From NCBI GenBank assembly GCA_028339975.1, contig JAOLDG010000005.1:1-64000 (forward strand): 64,000 nucleotides of DNA, given 5' to 3'. Made by a program: the position numbers and the translations under genes. This DNA is from Hyphomicrobiales bacterium. Lineage in GTDB: Bacteria; Pseudomonadota; Alphaproteobacteria; MED-G09. Under the pieces are notes generated by a model. That model made no database searches and was not told the DNA's origin. It saw only the letters and a list, made by a program, of their open reading frames with translations. Below are positions 19,280-27,547 of the stretch, piece by piece (position 1 is the first letter of the stretch; each line of letters starts with the position of its first letter).

Positions 19280-21481
19280 ATGATAAAAACTAACCTAACT
19301 AAGTTTTTACCGATAGCATTGATATTTAATTTATCAATGCCATTAAACGTTTTTGCTCAAGACAACGCACCTTCAGCTCCATTGGATGCTGTAGATGAAC
19401 TTTTAGTTGTTAGTAGCAAAAGTGATATATTTAAAGTTCCTGGGTCAGTATCTTTTTTAGATAAAGAAGATTTAGCTGCACACAACTACATGGACATTCA
19501 AAGAATGCTTCAACAAGTTCCAGGTATTAATTTTCAAGAAGAAGATGGTCTTGGTTTAAGACCAAATATTGGCCTTCGTGGCGCTCAAACAGAAAGAAAT
19601 GGTAAAATAACAGTTATGGAAGATGGTATTCTTATCGCTCCAGCTGCTTATGCTTCTCCATCAGCTTATTACTTTCCAAGGGCAACAAGAATGGAATCAA
19701 TTGAAATAGTTAAAGGCCCTGCTGCAATTAAGTATGGTCCTAGAACTGTTGGTGGTTCAATCAATATGATCTCAACAAGAATCCCTGAAGAATTCGGTGG
19801 AACTCTTAAGGCAAGATTTGGAACTGACGCTCAATCTATTGTTCATTTGACAATGGGTGGAACATCTGGAAAATGGGGTTTCTTAGTTGAAACACTTCAA
19901 GAAGAAGGTGATGGCTTTAAGAGTATATCATCAGGAACAGATGTAGGTTATGAGATTGAATCTTATGTTGCTAAACTAAGATACCAAGATGTTATAATGG
20001 GTGTTGAGCAATCTTTTCAGATTAAAGCTGAATGGACTGATGAGAATTCAAATGAAACTTATTTAGGTCTAACAGAGGCTGATTATAATCTTAATCCTTA
20101 CTCTCGTTATGCTGCTAGTCAGTTAGACAATATGGATAATGAGCATCTTCAAGGTGTATTTACTCATGTCGCTAAGTTTAGTGAAAATACTACTTTAACC
20201 ACTGCTATTTATAATACAGAGACTGCTAGAAATTGGTATAAATTAGATAAAATTGGAAGTGCAAAAATTAGCTCTCTTCTTAAAGATCCTGCTTCATATC
20301 CCACACAAATGCTTTCAGCAAAAGGTGGTGTATGTAGCTCAGATGATTGTGCATGGAAAGTAAAGGCTAATAATCGGGAGTACTTCACTAAAGGTTTTCA
20401 AATGACCTTAAGGACTTCTATCGTGACTGGTTCAGCCACACATGATATTGAGGTTGGCTTTAGAGAGCATGAAGATGAAATGGATCGTTTTCAGTTTGCT
20501 GATTACTATCATGTAAATTCTTCTGGCAATCCTACAAAAGTTAAACCAGGTGCTCCAGGCTCAGACTCAAACCGTCTAGAGCAAGCTGAAGCTACATCAA
20601 TGTATATTTCAGATCAAATCACTATTGGTAAAACTTCTGTACTGCTTGGTTTAAGAATGGAAGATATTGAAAGCCGAAGAGTTGATTATGGTAAGAGTGA
20701 TCCTAGTAGAGCTACTGATCCAAAAATAAGTGGAGTTTCATATGATGAAGTTATGCCAAGTGTTGGTGTTACATATCAAGTAAATGATACACTTCAAATT
20801 CTTGCTGGTATCTACAAAGGATTTTCACCTACATCAGTTAAATCTGATATTTTTGAAGAATCTACTAATTCTGAATTTGGCTTCCGTTATATCGGAAGTG
20901 GATTTAGTTTATCTGCAATTGCCTTTTTAAGTGATTATGAGAATCTTACTGGTACTTGTACTGCTTCTACTGGCTGCGCAGGTGATATTGGTGATTCATT
21001 CTCAGCAGGTGAAGCTGAAGTTTCTGGTTTAGAAGTTTCTGCTGCTTGGTTAGTTGATCTTGGTAGTATCCAAGCTCCAGTTTCAATCGCATACACATAT
21101 CAAGAAACTGAATTTTCCGATAGTTTCAAAAGTGGATATGGCTTATGGGGTGAAGTTGAGCGTGGTGATGAATTTGCTTATATGCCTGAAAATGTTCTTA
21201 ACATTAATGTTGGCTTAAGAGCTGCTAATTGGGGCATGGACGCTACACTTAACTTTAAAGATAAAATGCGTACGAGCGGTGGCTCTGGATACGATCCATA
21301 TCAAATCGAAGATAGAACTCTTATTGATTTAAGTGGATATTACTCTACTACGCCAGAAATCGATTTAACTATCAATATTCAGAATCTTTTTGACGAAGAA
21401 TATAGTGTTTCTTGGCACCCAGCTGGTAAACGTCCTGGTAAACCACAAACAGTACTTGTTGGTATTAGGGCTGCATTTTAA
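19280..21481 (+). CDS. FecA-like TonB-dependent ferric-siderophore or citrate receptor
   Basis: A 733-residue outer-membrane receptor. The signal peptide ends near VFAQDN (residue about 27), the TonB box is DELLVVS near 38, and the plug has GLRPNIGLRGAQTERN near 80, then MEDGILIAPAAYASP and IKYGPRTVGGSINMIS near 153. These plug segments closely resemble FecA (ferric dicitrate receptor, COG4772). The barrel ends in the outer-membrane signature ...GIRAAF. No FecR/FecI pair is adjacent, so control is probably direct through the operator repeat upstream. Codon choice looks cleaner and less AT-extreme than its neighbours, as for highly expressed genes. The exact chelate is unknown. Confidence 0.85.
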   Translation: MIKTNLTKFLPIALIFNLSMPLNVFAQDNAPSAPLDAVDELLVVSSKSDIFKVPGSVSFLDKEDLAAHNYMDIQRMLQQVPGINFQEEDGLGLRPNIGLRGAQTERNGKITVMEDGILIAPAAYASPSAYYFPRATRMESIEIVKGPAAIKYGPRTVGGSINMISTRIPEEFGGTLKARFGTDAQSIVHLTMGGTSGKWGFLVETLQEEGDGFKSISSGTDVGYEIESYVAKLRYQDVIMGVEQSFQIKAEWTDENSNETYLGLTEADYNLNPYSRYAASQLDNMDNEHLQGVFTHVAKFSENTTLTTAIYNTETARNWYKLDKIGSAKISSLLKDPASYPTQMLSAKGGVCSSDDCAWKVKANNREYFTKGFQMTLRTSIVTGSATHDIEVGFREHEDEMDRFQFADYYHVNSSGNPTKVKPGAPGSDSNRLEQAEATSMYISDQITIGKTSVLLGLRMEDIESRRVDYGKSDPSRATDPKISGVSYDEVMPSVGVTYQVNDTLQILAGIYKGFSPTSVKSDIFEESTNSEFGFRYIGSGFSLSAIAFLSDYENLTGTCTASTGCAGDIGDSFSAGEAEVSGLEVSAAWLVDLGSIQAPVSIAYTYQETEFSDSFKSGYGLWGEVERGDEFAYMPENVLNINVGLRAANWGMDATLNFKDKMRTSGGSGYDPYQIEDRTLIDLSGYYSTTPEIDLTINIQNLFDEEYSVSWHPAGKRPGKPQTVLVGIRAAF

Positions 21482-21496
21482 TTATAAAAATGTATA

Positions 21497-21544
21497 GAAA
21501 GGGATGCATGAAAATAGATATTAAAAATTTCATGCATCCCTTTC
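21497..21544 (+). terminator. Long perfect hairpin after the FecA-like gene
   Basis: A perfect 17-bp stem (21497-21513 with 21528-21544) around a 14-base loop, 15 bases after the receptor stop. No run of T follows, so it may act as a transcript-stabilising 3' end rather than a classical terminator. It separates the receptor transcript from the RNA candidate downstream. Confidence 0.6.
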
Positions 21545-21579
21545 AATAATAAAAAAAGATTAATAACCGAGATTCTTAT

Positions 21580-21607
21580 TTGTCTCAAAAGTGCCTAAAA
21601 CAATAAT
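21580..21607 (+). promoter_or_regulatory. Possible promoter of RNA candidate copy 2
   Basis: TTGTCT (21580-21585) and AATAAT (21602-21607) are spaced 16 bases apart. They lie after the receptor's 3' hairpin and just before the RNA-like element, suggesting a separate transcript. Visual match only. Confidence 0.35.
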
Positions 21608-21614
21608 TTAAATA

Positions 21615-21733
21615 TCTGATTTCTGTGGTCCTATACTCCCCCCCCCCAAGGACGCTAACAGAATAAGATAAGTTGTATATTATGTACAACGCTCGGGGGT
21701 CAGGATTCCAACTTCTGGCCCCCACTTTCATCA
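21615..21733 (+). ncRNA. Structured RNA candidate, copy 2
   Basis: Second copy of the element at 19033-19137. It has the GTCCT/AGGAC hairpin (21628-21632 with 21649-21653) whose loop holds a run of ten C (21638-21647; five in copy 1), the identical 24-base core (21657-21680), a GTTGTA/TACAAC stem (21672-21677 with 21685-21690) and a 3' hairpin GGGGGTC/GGCCCCC (21695-21701 with 21717-21723). The region 21482-21870 holds no gene. It contains the receptor hairpin, this element and the tandem operators before ahpC. Confidence 0.55.
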
Positions 21734-21739
21734 CTTCAT

Positions 21740-21811
21740 ATTAGATTAAATCTAAACTATATTGACAATAAACTTCAGATTAGATTAAATCTAAACTATA
21801 TTGACAATAAA
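21740..21811 (+). repeat. Tandem 33-base repeats with a perfect 7-1-7 palindrome before ahpC
   Basis: Two identical 33-base copies (21740-21772 and 21779-21811) with a 39-base period. Each contains the perfect inverted repeat TTAGATTAAATCTAA (21741-21755 and 21780-21794) followed by TTGACA, a -35-like hexamer. They end 59 bases before the ahpC start. The palindrome resembles the Irr ICE box in outline, but the binding protein is unknown. A peroxide- or iron-responsive operator is the likely role. Confidence 0.7.
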
Positions 21812-21870
21812 TTTTAATAATTCTAAAAGTCGATATTAGAAATTTATATACGAAATCATGGAGAATACTT

Positions 21871-22434
21871 ATGGGACTAATTAATACACAAATTAAACCT
21901 TTTAAGGCAGATGCCTTTAAAGATGGTGAATTTATAACTATAGATAGTGAAGATTTAAATGGACAATGGTCTATTTTCTTTTTTTATCCTGCAGACTTTA
22001 CATTTGTTTGCCCAACTGAGTTAGGGGATGTTGCGGACTACTATGATGAATTTAAATCTATGGGAGTTGAGATTTATTCAGTCTCTACAGATAGTCATTT
22101 TTGTCACAAAGCATGGCACGACTCATCTGAAACTATCAATAAGATAAAATATCCTATGATTAGCGATAATACTTTTGAAATTTCATCTAACTTTGAAGTA
22201 TTAAGAGAGAATGAAGGTAGATCTGACCGAGGAACTTTTATTGTTGATCCTGATGGAATTATTCAGGCAATGGAAGTCACTGCAGAAGGTATTGGAAGAA
22301 ATGCTGCTGATCTTATGCGTAAAGTTAAGGCTGCTCAATATGTAAGAGCTCACCCAGATGAAGTATGTCCAGCAAAGTGGGAAGAAGGTGAGGCTACATT
22401 AGCTCCATCACTAGATTTAGTTGGAAAAATTTAG
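21871..22434 (+). CDS. ahpC: Alkyl hydroperoxide reductase peroxiredoxin AhpC
   Basis: A typical 2-Cys peroxiredoxin of 187 residues that reduces H2O2 and organic peroxides. The peroxidatic Cys47 is in FTFVCPTE; the resolving Cys166 is in EVCPAKW near the C terminus; the C-terminal tail ends LDLVGKI as in AhpC. GGAGAATACTT precedes ATG 21871. Its reductase ahpF follows in the same direction. Tandem palindromes lie upstream. Being next to iron-uptake genes suggests joint control of iron and peroxide stress. Confidence 0.96.
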   Translation: MGLINTQIKPFKADAFKDGEFITIDSEDLNGQWSIFFFYPADFTFVCPTELGDVADYYDEFKSMGVEIYSVSTDSHFCHKAWHDSSETINKIKYPMISDNTFEISSNFEVLRENEGRSDRGTFIVDPDGIIQAMEVTAEGIGRNAADLMRKVKAAQYVRAHPDEVCPAKWEEGEATLAPSLDLVGKI

Positions 22435-22443
22435 TTTATTTAT

Positions 22444-22465
22444 CAAGGCACCTAGGGGTGCCTTG
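22444..22465 (+). terminator. Hairpin between ahpC and ahpF
   Basis: CAAGGCACC and GGTGCCTTG form a perfect 9-bp stem with a TAGG tetraloop, 9 bases after the ahpC stop and 18 before ahpF. The following AATTTG is a poor U-tract. It may be a leaky terminator or an RNA-stabilising hairpin giving more AhpC than AhpF. Confidence 0.55.
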
Positions 22466-22483
22466 AATTTGAAAGTATAAATT

Positions 22484-24073
22484 ATGAATTCTATAATAAA
22501 TAACGACATCATAAATACCCTAAAAGGGTATACAGCAGATATACAAAATGAAGTTAAGTTTATTCTGCAAAATGGAAGTCACTCTAAAAGAGATGAACTT
22601 GTCGATTTTCTAAAATCAGTTTCAAGCATTTCTGATAAAATATCTTTTGAAGAAAAGGATTTAGATAAGGTATTAAGAAGTCCAATAAGCTTTACACTTG
22701 AGGTAAACGGTAAGTTATCTGGTATAATATTTTCTGGTATACCAGGTGGTCATGAGTTTAATTCATTTATATTAGCATTACTCCAATGCGGTGGATCAGA
22801 TCTAAAATTAGATAATTCAATAATAGAGTTAATCTCTAATATTAAAGACGACTTAAAATTTGAAGTCTTTATAAGTTTAAGTTGTCAAAACTGCCCTGAA
22901 GTTGTTCAAGCTCTTAATAAATTTGCTTCTATAAATAATAATATAAGTAATGAGATGATTGATGGTGGTTTATTTCAAGAAATAATAGACAAAAGAAATA
23001 TTCAAGGTGTCCCAAGCATTTATTTGAATGGAGAACTCTTTTTAAATGGAAGAGTGGATTTGGCAAAAATAATTAACAAGTTGCAAGAATTATATCCCTA
23101 CCTCACAAATAGTAAATCTGAAAGTCTCCCTCTTCAGGATGTCGTCATAATTGGCGGTGGTCCAGCAGGTATCAGTGCGGCAATATATAGTGCTAGAAAA
23201 GGTTTAAAGGTAACGCTAGTAGCTGAGATTATGGGAGGTCAGGTTAAAGATACAATGGGTATCGAAAATCTTACGTCTGTCTCTAGTACAACAGGTCCTG
23301 AGCTAACAGGCGCAATGTATAATCATTTAAACGATTATGATATTTCTGTAAAAGAGCATCACCGTGTCTTAGAAATATCTAAGGGTGATATAAAAAATAT
23401 CAAATTATCATCCGGGGAAGATATAAAAAGTAAAACTATTATTATTGCAACTGGAGCAAATTGGCGCGAATTGAATATTCCTGGTGAAAAAGAAAACTTA
23501 GGTAATGGTGTGGCTTATTGCCCCCATTGTGACGGTCCCTTTTTTAAGAATAAAGATATTTGTGTTGTCGGGGGAGGTAATTCAGGTATTGAAGCTGCAC
23601 TTGATTTATCAGGTATTGCAAAATCAGTAAAAGTTTTTGAATTTTTACCTAACTTGAAAGCAGATAAAATTCTTATTGACCAAGCTAACTCTAGAGAAAA
23701 TATTGAAACTTTTTGTAATGTAGAGTGTAAGGAAATTCATTCAACTGATGGTAAGGTGTCAGGGATTTCTTATAAAGATAGAGAAAGTAATGAAATAAAA
23801 AAAATTAATCTAGAGGGTATCTTTGTTCAAATTGGTCTTATTCCCAACAGCGTCTTTTTAAAAGGAGTAATAGATTTAAATAATTACGGAGAGGTTATTG
23901 TCAGTGAGAAGGGGGAAACTTCCTACCCTGGGATTTTTGCTTGTGGTGATGTAACTACAGTTCCTCACAAGCAAATTATTATATCAATGGGTGAGGGGGC
24001 TAAGGCATCTATTACCGCTTCAGAATATCTACAAACATTTAAAATAGAAGAATATATTCAAGAATCTGCTTAA
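22484..24073 (+). CDS. ahpF: Alkyl hydroperoxide reductase flavoprotein subunit AhpF
   Basis: AhpF passes electrons from NAD(P)H via FAD and disulfides to AhpC. The 529 residues comprise an N-terminal tandem thioredoxin-like domain (about 1-200) with SCQNCPEV near residue 133, and a thioredoxin-reductase-like part with FAD-binding [15 protein letters not shown] near 222, the redox pair CPHCDG near 346, an NAD site [12 protein letters not shown] near 362 and the C-terminal FAD segment [15 protein letters not shown] near 484. Length and order are standard. It is the second gene of the ahpCF operon. Confidence 0.95.
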   Translation: MNSIINNDIINTLKGYTADIQNEVKFILQNGSHSKRDELVDFLKSVSSISDKISFEEKDLDKVLRSPISFTLEVNGKLSGIIFSGIPGGHEFNSFILALLQCGGSDLKLDNSIIELISNIKDDLKFEVFISLSCQNCPEVVQALNKFASINNNISNEMIDGGLFQEIIDKRNIQGVPSIYLNGELFLNGRVDLAKIINKLQELYPYLTNSKSESLPLQDVVIIGGGPAGISAAIYSARKGLKVTLVAEIMGGQVKDTMGIENLTSVSSTTGPELTGAMYNHLNDYDISVKEHHRVLEISKGDIKNIKLSSGEDIKSKTIIIATGANWRELNIPGEKENLGNGVAYCPHCDGPFFKNKDICVVGGGNSGIEAALDLSGIAKSVKVFEFLPNLKADKILIDQANSRENIETFCNVECKEIHSTDGKVSGISYKDRESNEIKKINLEGIFVQIGLIPNSVFLKGVIDLNNYGEVIVSEKGETSYPGIFACGDVTTVPHKQIIISMGEGAKASITASEYLQTFKIEEYIQESA

Positions 24074-24095
24074 TTTTATAAATTATAAATTCTTA

Positions 24096-24130
24096 ATGCG
24101 ACATATTGTCTAAACAATATTTAAAGCATG
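24096..24130 (+). promoter_or_regulatory. Motif shared with the hemA promoter, copy A
   Basis: The first 19 bases (ATGCGACATATTGTCTAAA) match the hemA upstream element (25943-25976, minus strand) at 18 positions, and both elements end in AGCATG at similar distance. The core is an inverted repeat, GACAT-A-(T/A)TGTC. It lies 72 bases before the cupredoxin ATG. The binding protein is unknown. Confidence 0.5.
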
Positions 24131-24201
24131 AAATGTACAAATTGTTAGGTTAAAACACTAATATTATTATTGTATTATAACTACTTATCTATGGAGTGAA
24201 A

Positions 24202-24627
24202 ATGTATAAAATTTTGTTGTTAATTGGTCTAACTCTTTCATCAAATTCTTTAGTGGCTGCAACTGTTGAGATTGAAATGTTAAATAGGCTAGGTAAGGAA
24301 AGTATGGTTTATTCTCAGAATATTATAAATGTTCAACAAGGCGATACTGTGAAATGGCTTGCCTCTAGTAAAGGTCATAATGTTCAATTCTTAACAGCAC
24401 CTGATGGAGTTGCATCGTTTAAAAGTAAATTAAGTGTTGATACAGAATATACATTTACTGTTCCAGGTATTTATCTCTATCAGTGTACTCCGCATAAAAG
24501 TATGGGAATGATTGCCGTTGTTATTGTTGATGGAAATAAAGATAATATTGAAGCAATTTCAGCTACAAGAGTTGGCGGTAAAAGCAAAAAGAGACTTGCT
24601 CAAATCTTAACTACAATATCTTCTTAG
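24202..24627 (+). CDS. Pseudoazurin/plastocyanin-like cupredoxin
   Basis: A periplasmic type-1 blue-copper electron carrier of 141 residues from ATG 24202, chosen because GGAG at 24193 is well spaced; a GTG at 24196 is the alternative. The signal peptide ends at about SLVAA-TVEIE. Copper ligands are visible as His in KGHNVQF near residue 55 and Cys, His and Met in QCTPHKSMGM near 94-103. The pattern resembles pseudoazurin. The C-terminal tail is helical and basic. Electron partners could be cytochromes or the PQQ dehydrogenase elsewhere in the window, but this is not shown. Confidence 0.85.
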   Translation: MYKILLLIGLTLSSNSLVAATVEIEMLNRLGKESMVYSQNIINVQQGDTVKWLASSKGHNVQFLTAPDGVASFKSKLSVDTEYTFTVPGIYLYQCTPHKSMGMIAVVIVDGNKDNIEAISATRVGGKSKKRLAQILTTISS

Positions 24628-24637
24628 AAATTTTAAT

Positions 24638-24680
24638 TTTAAGCGAGAGAATGAATACTATCTTTATTTTCTCGCTTAAA
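24638..24680 (-). terminator. Hairpin at the convergent cupredoxin/hemA ends
   Basis: TTTAAGCGAGA (24638-24648) and TCTCGCTTAAA (24670-24680) form a perfect 11-bp stem. It overlaps the last codons of hemA and follows the cupredoxin stop by 10 bases, so it could serve either strand. The U-tracts are weak. Confidence 0.4.
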
Positions 24681-25904
24681 CTCTAAAATACTCCAAGCCT
24701 TATCAATACATTCAATAAAATTGTCTATATCAACTTTGTTATGTTTCGGGGTTATTGTTACTCTCAGTCTCTCTTCACCCTTTGGAACGGTAGGATAGAA
24801 AATAGGCTGAATATAAATTCCAAAATCATCCAATAGAAGTTTTGATATCTTTTTACACTCTAAGGGTCCATCCACAAGAATAGGCACTATATGGCTATCA
24901 TTGTTGATAAAAGGAACATTGATTGATCTCAAGCCCTCGCGTATTAAAGAGGAATTATGCTTTATTTTTAATCTTAAGGTTTCTGCTACTTTAGATATTT
25001 CTATGCTTTTTAGTGAAGCAGCAGCAACGGAGGGGTTAATTGATGATGTAAATATAAAGCCAGGTGCAAAACTTCTTATATAATCAATTATTTGACTATT
25101 AGCCGCAATATAACCGCCCATTTGCCCAAATGCTTTCGATAGTGTTCCATTTATAATATCAATCTGATCTGATATTCCAAGTTCAGCAGCAACACCACTT
25201 CCTCCTGGTCCATAAAGACCTACAGAATGAACTTCATCTAAATATGTCAGAGCATTATATTTTTTGGCCAGTTCTGAAATCTCTTTTAAGGGGGATCTTA
25301 TTCCTTCCATTGAATAAATAGATTCGAAAATAATTAACTTAGGAGAATCTATACTTGATTCCTTTAAAAGCCTTTCTAAATCATCAACATCATTGTGTTT
25401 GAAAATTGAATATTTAGCTTTACTGTTTTTAATTCCTTCAATTAAGGAAGCATGGTTCAATTGATCTGAAAAAATTTCTATATTCTCAATATTTTTACAA
25501 AGAATTGAAATTGTAGATTGATTTGCAGTGTAGGCAGAGGGAAAAACTAAAGCCGATTCTTTCTTATGTAAGTCAGCAAGACATTTTTCTAATCCTACAT
25601 GGTATGAAGATGTACCTGAAATATTTCTGGTGCCACCTGAACCAGTACCTAGCTCATTAATAACATCTATACAAGTTTGCATAACCTCTGGGTGTTGACT
25701 CATATTTAGATAATCATTTGAGCACCAGATTTCTACTTCTCTATTTTTTCCATTATTATATTCTAAGGCTTTGGGAAAAAGATTCTGGTGACGATCAATT
25801 TCACGAAAGGTCCTATAAAGACCCTCATCCTTAAGATCATTAAGCTTATCATTAAAGAAATCATCGTAATTCAATTCATTTTCCCCACATTCAAGTATTA
25901 TCAT
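24639..25904 (-). CDS. hemA: 5-aminolevulinate synthase
   Basis: ALAS condenses glycine and succinyl-CoA to 5-aminolevulinate, the alphaproteobacterial (C4) entry to heme. The 421-residue PLP enzyme shows [12 protein letters not shown] near residue 80, [14 protein letters not shown] near 108, [13 protein letters not shown] near 220 and the PLP-lysine segment [14 protein letters not shown] near 250. Related 2-amino-3-ketobutyrate ligases share the fold, but the gene is divergent from hemC-hemB-hemE-hemF-hemJ, which settles the role. Its promoter contains a motif shared with the cupredoxin gene. Confidence 0.93.
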   Translation of the reverse strand: MIILECGENELNYDDFFNDKLNDLKDEGLYRTFREIDRHQNLFPKALEYNNGKNREVEIWCSNDYLNMSQHPEVMQTCIDVINELGTGSGGTRNISGTSSYHVGLEKCLADLHKKESALVFPSAYTANQSTISILCKNIENIEIFSDQLNHASLIEGIKNSKAKYSIFKHNDVDDLERLLKESSIDSPKLIIFESIYSMEGIRSPLKEISELAKKYNALTYLDEVHSVGLYGPGGSGVAAELGISDQIDIINGTLSKAFGQMGGYIAANSQIIDYIRSFAPGFIFTSSINPSVAAASLKSIEISKVAETLRLKIKHNSSLIREGLRSINVPFINNDSHIVPILVDGPLECKKISKLLLDDFGIYIQPIFYPTVPKGEERLRVTITPKHNKVDIDNFIECIDKAWSILEFKRENKDSIHSLA

Positions 25905-25942
25905 AGGTGTTAATATTGATATGATAAAATATCAAGACTTAA

Positions 25943-25976
25943 CATGCTAAATAATATTTTAGACATTATGTCGCAT
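25943..25976 (-). promoter_or_regulatory. Motif shared with the cupredoxin promoter, copy B
   Basis: On the minus strand this reads ATGCGACATAATGTCTAAA and continues to AGCATG. It contains the perfect inverted repeat GACAT-A-ATGTC. It lies 39 bases before the hemA start. Compare 24096-24130. Confidence 0.5.
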
Positions 25977-26038
25977 ATTTCTATCAAGAAGGATAAAATA
26001 AGTCGATACTTTAAAATAAATTCGTGAGAAATTAGTTA

Positions 26039-27547
26039 ATGATTAAAATTATTTCTAGAAAAAGTGATTTAGCTATTATTCAGTCTAAATTAGTTGGTAA
26101 TGCAATTTCTAATTCCCATCCTGATTTAGATATTAAATATATTTATAAAGATACACGAGGTGATATAGACCTTTCTACACCCTTGAGTAAGCTACCAGAA
26201 ATAGGAGTTTTTACTACAGATTTAAGAAAAAGCCTTATTGATAATGATGCTGATATAGCAGTTCATTCTTGGAAAGATTTACCAATAAAGTTAGAAAAAG
26301 GTACTATTGTTGTAGGAACTCTGGCTCGCGCAGATATGAGGGATATACTATTAATTAAAAAAAATCGTATTAATTTAATCAAGGAAAGTAAATCTATAGA
26401 GGTATCCACTTCTTCTCCTAGACGATCTTACAATATTTCTTCTTTTTTGATCAAAGCCACTCCCTTTGATTTAAATACAGTATCTTTTAAGGATATTAGA
26501 GGAAATATTCCAACAAGATTAAATAAATTTATTGATGGTGAGTCAGATGGTATTGTTCTTGCTAAGGCTGCGCTTGATAGAATTTTAGAGAATAGCAATA
26601 AAGATCTAGCACAAAAAATTATAAATATTCTCCAAGAAACCCTTTGGATGGTTTTGCCTTTATCAGAAAACCCGTGCGCCCCAGCTCAGGGTGCTGTCGC
26701 CATTGAAGTTAACGAAAGCAGGGGTGATATAATAGACTTAGTAAAAAGTATTAATCACTCTGATACCTTTGAAAGTGTTAAAATAGAAAGAGATATCCTT
26801 GAAAAATTTGGAGGTGGGTGCCATCAAAAAATTGGTGTTAGTAATGAAAAAACTTCATTTGGTGATATTTTAACAATTAGAGGAATTACAGATGACAATA
26901 TTATTCTGGATACAAGAAAAATAAATAGAAAGAATAAAAAAGAAGTTTCATGGAAATCTATAAACCCCTCCAATATTTTTCCTTTAAACCTTGAGACATA
27001 TAATATTTTTACTCGAAATGAAATTAATGAGAATATTGAGCAAGTTTCACATTTAAAAAACTATAATATTTTGGCAACTAGGGGGAATGTTCTTAATAAA
27101 GTGTCTGAATTAGATTCCTCTAATAACCTTTGGTCTAGTGGTGTCAAAACATGGTTTACACTTGCAAGTAGAGGTTTTTGGGTTAATGGAACTTTTGATA
27201 GTATTGGAGAAGATCAAGATCCATCAATAAACTTTCTTTCAAAAAATAAGAAGTGGTTAAAATTAACACATGAAGATTCTAAAGAATTTTTTATTAAAGA
27301 AAAATTACCGACATACAGATTGATTCGAAATAAAATAAATGAAGATTTATCTAAAAAAACACACTTTTACTGGATGAGTGGATCGGCATTTTTATATGCT
27401 TTAGAGGAATTTCCAGATATTTCTAGTCAATATCATTCTTGTGGACCAGGTAATACCTATGAAATTATTAAAAAGAATGTTACGGAAGATCGTATTAAGA
27501 TATTTTTAAGTTACAATGATTGGAAAAATGAGATTACCAATGAATAA
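26039..27547 (+). CDS. hemC: Porphobilinogen deaminase fused to a HemD-like domain
   Basis: The N-terminal part (about 1-290) is hydroxymethylbilane synthase: ISRKSDLAIIQSKL at the start, GVFTTDLRKSLIDNDADIAV near 60, VHSWKDLPI near 80, SPRRSYN near 125, CAPAQGAVA near 219 and FGGGCHQKIGV, whose Cys should carry the dipyrromethane cofactor. About 200 further residues follow, with a HemD-like ATRGN segment near 345 and a SGSAFLYALEEF...CGPGNTYEII end. A HemC-HemD fusion, supplying uroporphyrinogen-III synthase, is therefore likely, although the HemD part is weakly conserved. VHSWKDLP, instead of the common VHSMKDVP, recalls deaminases of other phyla. Confidence 0.85.
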   Translation: MIKIISRKSDLAIIQSKLVGNAISNSHPDLDIKYIYKDTRGDIDLSTPLSKLPEIGVFTTDLRKSLIDNDADIAVHSWKDLPIKLEKGTIVVGTLARADMRDILLIKKNRINLIKESKSIEVSTSSPRRSYNISSFLIKATPFDLNTVSFKDIRGNIPTRLNKFIDGESDGIVLAKAALDRILENSNKDLAQKIINILQETLWMVLPLSENPCAPAQGAVAIEVNESRGDIIDLVKSINHSDTFESVKIERDILEKFGGGCHQKIGVSNEKTSFGDILTIRGITDDNIILDTRKINRKNKKEVSWKSINPSNIFPLNLETYNIFTRNEINENIEQVSHLKNYNILATRGNVLNKVSELDSSNNLWSSGVKTWFTLASRGFWVNGTFDSIGEDQDPSINFLSKNKKWLKLTHEDSKEFFIKEKLPTYRLIRNKINEDLSKKTHFYWMSGSAFLYALEEFPDISSQYHSCGPGNTYEIIKKNVTEDRIKIFLSYNDWKNEITNE

